Assembly: GCA_015259305.1 (NCBI GenBank)
Contig: JABZGO010000039.1
Coordinates: forward strand, 1-11,753
Length of the DNA: 11,753 bases
Reading direction: 5' to 3'
Source: Alloprevotella tannerae
GTDB taxonomy: Bacteria; Bacteroidota; Bacteroidia; Bacteroidales; Bacteroidaceae
This document shows positions 10,168 through 11,753 of the stretch, piece after piece (positions within the stretch are counted from its first letter, which is position 1; each line of letters opens with the position of its first letter). The position numbers were made by a program, and so were the translations under genes. The notes below the pieces were generated by a model, which had not been told where the DNA came from, made no database searches, and saw only the letters and a list, made by a program, of their open reading frames with translations.

Positions 10168-10611
10168 TTAGTTATTACCGGGGAATTCACCTTTGACGGT
10201 GATACCCATACTACGTGCAGTACCTGCTATCAGGCGCATTGCACTTTCGATTGTAAAGCAATTCAAGTCCGGCATTTTGTCTTCAGCGATGGCGCGCACT
10301 TGATCCCAAGTAACAGCAGCCACTTTCTGACGATTCGGCTGGGCAGAACCGCTTTTCTTCTTGGCGGCTTCCAACAATTGAACGGCAGCAGGAGGAGTTT
10401 TAACCTCGAAGGTAAAAGATTTGTCATTAAAGTAAGTAATGACAACCGGAAGTACCTTACCGGCCTTATCCTGTGTTCTGGCGTTGAACTGCTTGCAGAA
10501 ATCCATAATATTAATACCCTTAGAACCAAGAGCAGGTCCTACGGGAGGAGACGGATTCGCTGCACCACCTTTAATCTGTAATTTGATTAATCCAGCAACT
10601 TCTTTTGCCAT
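10168..10611 (-). CDS. rplK: Large ribosomal subunit protein uL11
   Basis: This protein binds the GTPase-associated centre of 23S rRNA with L10. It takes part in EF-G function and, by family knowledge, in RelA-mediated stringent signalling and thiostrepton binding. It has 147 residues, normal length. The N-terminal domain contains [20 protein letters not shown] (10-29), including the proline-rich segment tied to thiostrepton. The C-terminal rRNA-binding domain covers about 72-141. The start [16 protein letters not shown] is family-typical. The 58-base spacer to nusG contains a pyrimidine-rich run but no hairpin I can support. Confidence 0.98.
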   Translation of the reverse strand: MAKEVAGLIKLQIKGGAANPSPPVGPALGSKGINIMDFCKQFNARTQDKAGKVLPVVITYFNDKSFTFEVKTPPAAVQLLEAAKKKSGSAQPNRQKVAAVTWDQVRAIAEDKMPDLNCFTIESAMRLIAGTARSMGITVKGEFPGNN

Positions 10612-10669
10612 TGTTTGTATTATTAATTGATTATCGTGAGGAGGAAAAAGACTAGCGTAACAACAAATC

Positions 10670-11212
10670 TCATTCCTTCTCTACTTGCATAAAACCTAAA
10701 TCAAGACCCGTACTACGGCCAAAGACTTTTACTGTAACAGTAACTTTCTTCTTCTCATCGTCGATCTTTTCAACCGTACCAGAGAAACCGCTGAACGGAC
10801 CTTCTGTAACCTTTACCGAGTCGCCAATAACAAACGGCACAGTAAGTGCCTCATTAACGTCCGGTTCTTCATCAGCCTTACCGAGAATACGGTTCACTTC
10901 TGATTCGCGCAACGGTGTCGGGTCGTTCGTATCCGGCAAAAAACCCAAGACATTGGGCGTATTGCGAAGCATGTGCGTAATCTCGCCCACCAATTTTGCT
11001 TCCACTAATACATAGCCGGGTAAATAATTGCGTTCTTTCACAGTACGCTTACCGTTGTGGACTTGCACGATCTTCTCAGTCGGCACGAGAACTTGGGAGA
11101 CATTGCCTTGAAAAGCATTTAGCTTAATTTCAGCATCAATATACTCCTTAACCTTATTCTCTTTACCGCTAATAGCTCGTAACACGTACCACTCCATTTC
11201 AAATCCAGCCAT
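10670..11212 (-). CDS. nusG: Transcription termination/antitermination protein NusG
   Basis: NusG binds the RNA polymerase clamp and modulates pausing; in many bacteria it also contacts Rho or ribosomal protein S10. It has 180 residues. The NGN domain runs from about residue 6 ([19 protein letters not shown]) to about 112, with [11 protein letters not shown] at 61-71. The C-terminal KOW domain covers about 128-178, with the core [21 protein letters not shown] (partly within 130-150). The ATG at 11210-11212 is chosen because it gives the short N-terminal lead common in this group; M6 is an alternative start. It follows secE by 12 bases, the near-universal secE-nusG pairing. Its closest partners in function, beta and beta', are encoded downstream on the same strand. 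Confidence 0.97.
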   Translation of the reverse strand: MAGFEMEWYVLRAISGKENKVKEYIDAEIKLNAFQGNVSQVLVPTEKIVQVHNGKRTVKERNYLPGYVLVEAKLVGEITHMLRNTPNVLGFLPDTNDPTPLRESEVNRILGKADEEPDVNEALTVPFVIGDSVKVTEGPFSGFSGTVEKIDDEKKKVTVTVKVFGRSTGLDLGFMQVEKE

Positions 11213-11224
11213 TTTTGTAAGATT

Positions 11225-11419
11225 TTAAACAGTGGGGTAGATGAACTTCATCAAGTAGTCAAACGCTGTATCCATTACGAACACCATTAACGCAATCACA
11301 ATGGAAGCAACAAGAACGACAATTGCGGTATGAGTCAACTCCCGACGCGTTGGCCACGTGGTTTTATATGCGAGTTCTTCGTAAGATTCTTTACAATATG
11401 TAATTATACCCTTGAACAT
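11225..11419 (-). CDS. secE: Preprotein translocase subunit SecE
   Basis: SecE is the small clamp subunit of the SecYEG channel in the inner membrane. The protein has 64 residues from the ATG at 11417-11419. The conserved amphipathic segment KTTWPTRREL (19-28) precedes one transmembrane helix (about 31-50, TAIVVLVASIVIALMVFV). This is the short single-helix form usual outside enterobacteria. An upstream ATG at 11543-11545 would extend the frame to 106 residues, but that extension reads straight through tRNA-Trp, so it is rejected. The true start lies 19 bases beyond the tRNA 3' end. No Shine-Dalgarno is seen. Confidence 0.95.
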   Translation of the reverse strand: MFKGIITYCKESYEELAYKTTWPTRRELTHTAIVVLVASIVIALMVFVMDTAFDYLMKFIYPTV

Positions 11420-11438
11420 AGAGTAGCTATTCTTTAAG

Positions 11439-11511
11439 CACGGGAAGAGAGGCTCGAACCCACGACACCTGGTTTTGGAGACCAGTGCTCTACCAACTGA
11501 GCTATTCCCGT
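11439..11511 (-). tRNA. tRNA-Trp (anticodon CCA)
   Basis: The 73-base cloverleaf is read on the minus strand. The acceptor stem ACGGGAA/TTCCCGT is a perfect 7 bp. The D stem is GCTC/GAGC with loop AGTTGGTA. The anticodon stem CTGGT/ACCAG encloses loop CTCCAAA, with anticodon CCA reading UGG. The variable loop is GTGTC, the T loop is TTCGAGC and the discriminator base is G. CCA is not encoded (the next bases are CTT), so it must be added by nucleotidyltransferase. The T stem GTGGG/CTCTC contains one U-U mismatch and one G-U pair, which is weaker than usual. Its position between tuf and secE suggests it is cut out of a longer mRNA. Confidence 0.97.
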
Positions 11512-11515
11512 AAGA

Positions 11516-11545
11516 ATGAGCCTCGCCGAAAAGGCGAGCACTCAT
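11516..11545 (-). other. Imperfect hairpin in tuf - tRNA-Trp spacer
   Basis: ATGAG pairs with CTCAT (11541-11545 with 11516-11520). After a small asymmetric internal loop, CTCGCC pairs with GGCGAG (11533-11538 with 11522-11527) across a 5-base loop. On the minus strand it is followed only by TCTTA, not a T run, and sits 4 bases before the tRNA 5' end. It looks more like an RNA processing or protective structure than a full terminator; partial termination after tuf cannot be excluded. A weaker 5-bp hairpin (11564-11578) lies just upstream in the same spacer. Confidence 0.5.
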
Positions 11546-11596
11546 TTTAAATTCTTTATAGAGATAGGTTTCGCCTACTTAAAGACGAGAAGCCTA

Positions 11597-11753
11597 TTAA
11601 TCGTCAAGGATCTCAGTGATCTGACCAGAACCTACCGTACGACCACCTTCACGAATTGCGAAGCGAAGACCTACGTTCAATGCTACCGGATAGATCAATT
11701 CTACAGAAATCTCAACATTATCGCCAGGCATAACCATTTCTACGCCTTCAGGG
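11597..11753 (-). CDS. tuf: Elongation factor Tu, C-terminal fragment (cut by window edge)
   Basis: EF-Tu brings aminoacyl-tRNA to the ribosomal A site as a GTP complex. Only the last 51 residues are in the window, beginning [20 protein letters not shown] and ending [11 protein letters not shown] with TAA. This is the end of beta-barrel domain III; the conserved [13 protein letters not shown] stretch lies just before the C-terminus and is part of the family's tRNA-contacting barrel. The GTPase domain lies beyond the right edge. The gene continues past the edge rather than being broken. Placement of tuf upstream of tRNA-Trp and secE is consistent with a tuf-led operon. Confidence 0.98.
   Translation of the reverse strand, partial: PEGVEMVMPGDNVEISVELIYPVALNVGLRFAIREGGRTVGSGQITEILDD

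Noticed and set aside
9634..10581. Plus-strand open frames of 149 and 139 codons opposite rplA and rplK
   Set aside because: Both are mirrors of highly conserved ribosomal protein genes, with no independent evidence of coding.
10630..10660. GAGGAGG-like sequence on the plus strand between nusG and rplK, resembling a ribosome binding site
   Set aside because: It is on the strand opposite to all genes and no start codon or gene follows. On the coding strand it is just a pyrimidine run.
11225..11545. 106-residue version of SecE starting upstream
   Set aside because: The first 42 residues translate the tRNA-Trp gene and the spacer hairpin. The conserved SecE sequence begins at the internal ATG at 11417-11419.

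Overview
This window is a core housekeeping locus from a member of the Bacteroidota, most likely order Bacteroidales. It is the transcription-translation cluster tuf - tRNA-Trp - secE - nusG - rplK - rplA - rplJ - rplL - rpoB - rpoC, all on the minus strand, so transcription runs from the right edge to the left. The assignment rests on four things: the gene order, the Bacteroidales-like lengths of RpoB (1269 aa) and RpoC (1425 aa), the NusG and RpoB sequence style, and the absence of Shine-Dalgarno motifs before every gene start checked. A Porphyromonas-like genus would fit, but that is inference and no database was searched.

Right part (11753 to 11213): the last 51 codons of tuf (EF-Tu) lie at the edge. 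An 85-base spacer with an imperfect hairpin follows, then tRNA-Trp (anticodon CCA, no encoded 3' CCA). secE (SecYEG translocase subunit) starts 19 bases past the tRNA. Middle part (11212 to 8491): nusG (transcription elongation factor) and the ribosomal stalk and L1 genes rplK, rplA, rplJ, rplL are closely packed, with gaps of 11 to 58 bases. Left part (8490 to 245): a 137-base spacer holds a strong intrinsic terminator/attenuator and a second hairpin, then come rpoB and rpoC, 21 bases apart. rpoC ends in a GC-rich terminator hairpin (about 159-228). Positions 1-158 hold no gene I can support.

The genes work as one growth-rate-linked unit: EF-Tu and tRNA-Trp for elongation, L11/L1/L10/L12 for the ribosomal GTPase stalk and E-site region, beta and beta' for RNA polymerase, NusG linking polymerase to its elongation control, and SecE for export. 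The rplL-rpoB hairpin probably sets ribosomal protein output above polymerase output, as the analogous attenuator does in E. coli.

I found no mobile element, CRISPR array, defence system or unknown gene. The coding content is ordinary and intact. The points worth a second look are small: the two terminators, the rpoB leader hairpin, a weakened T stem in the tRNA, and the unassigned left edge.
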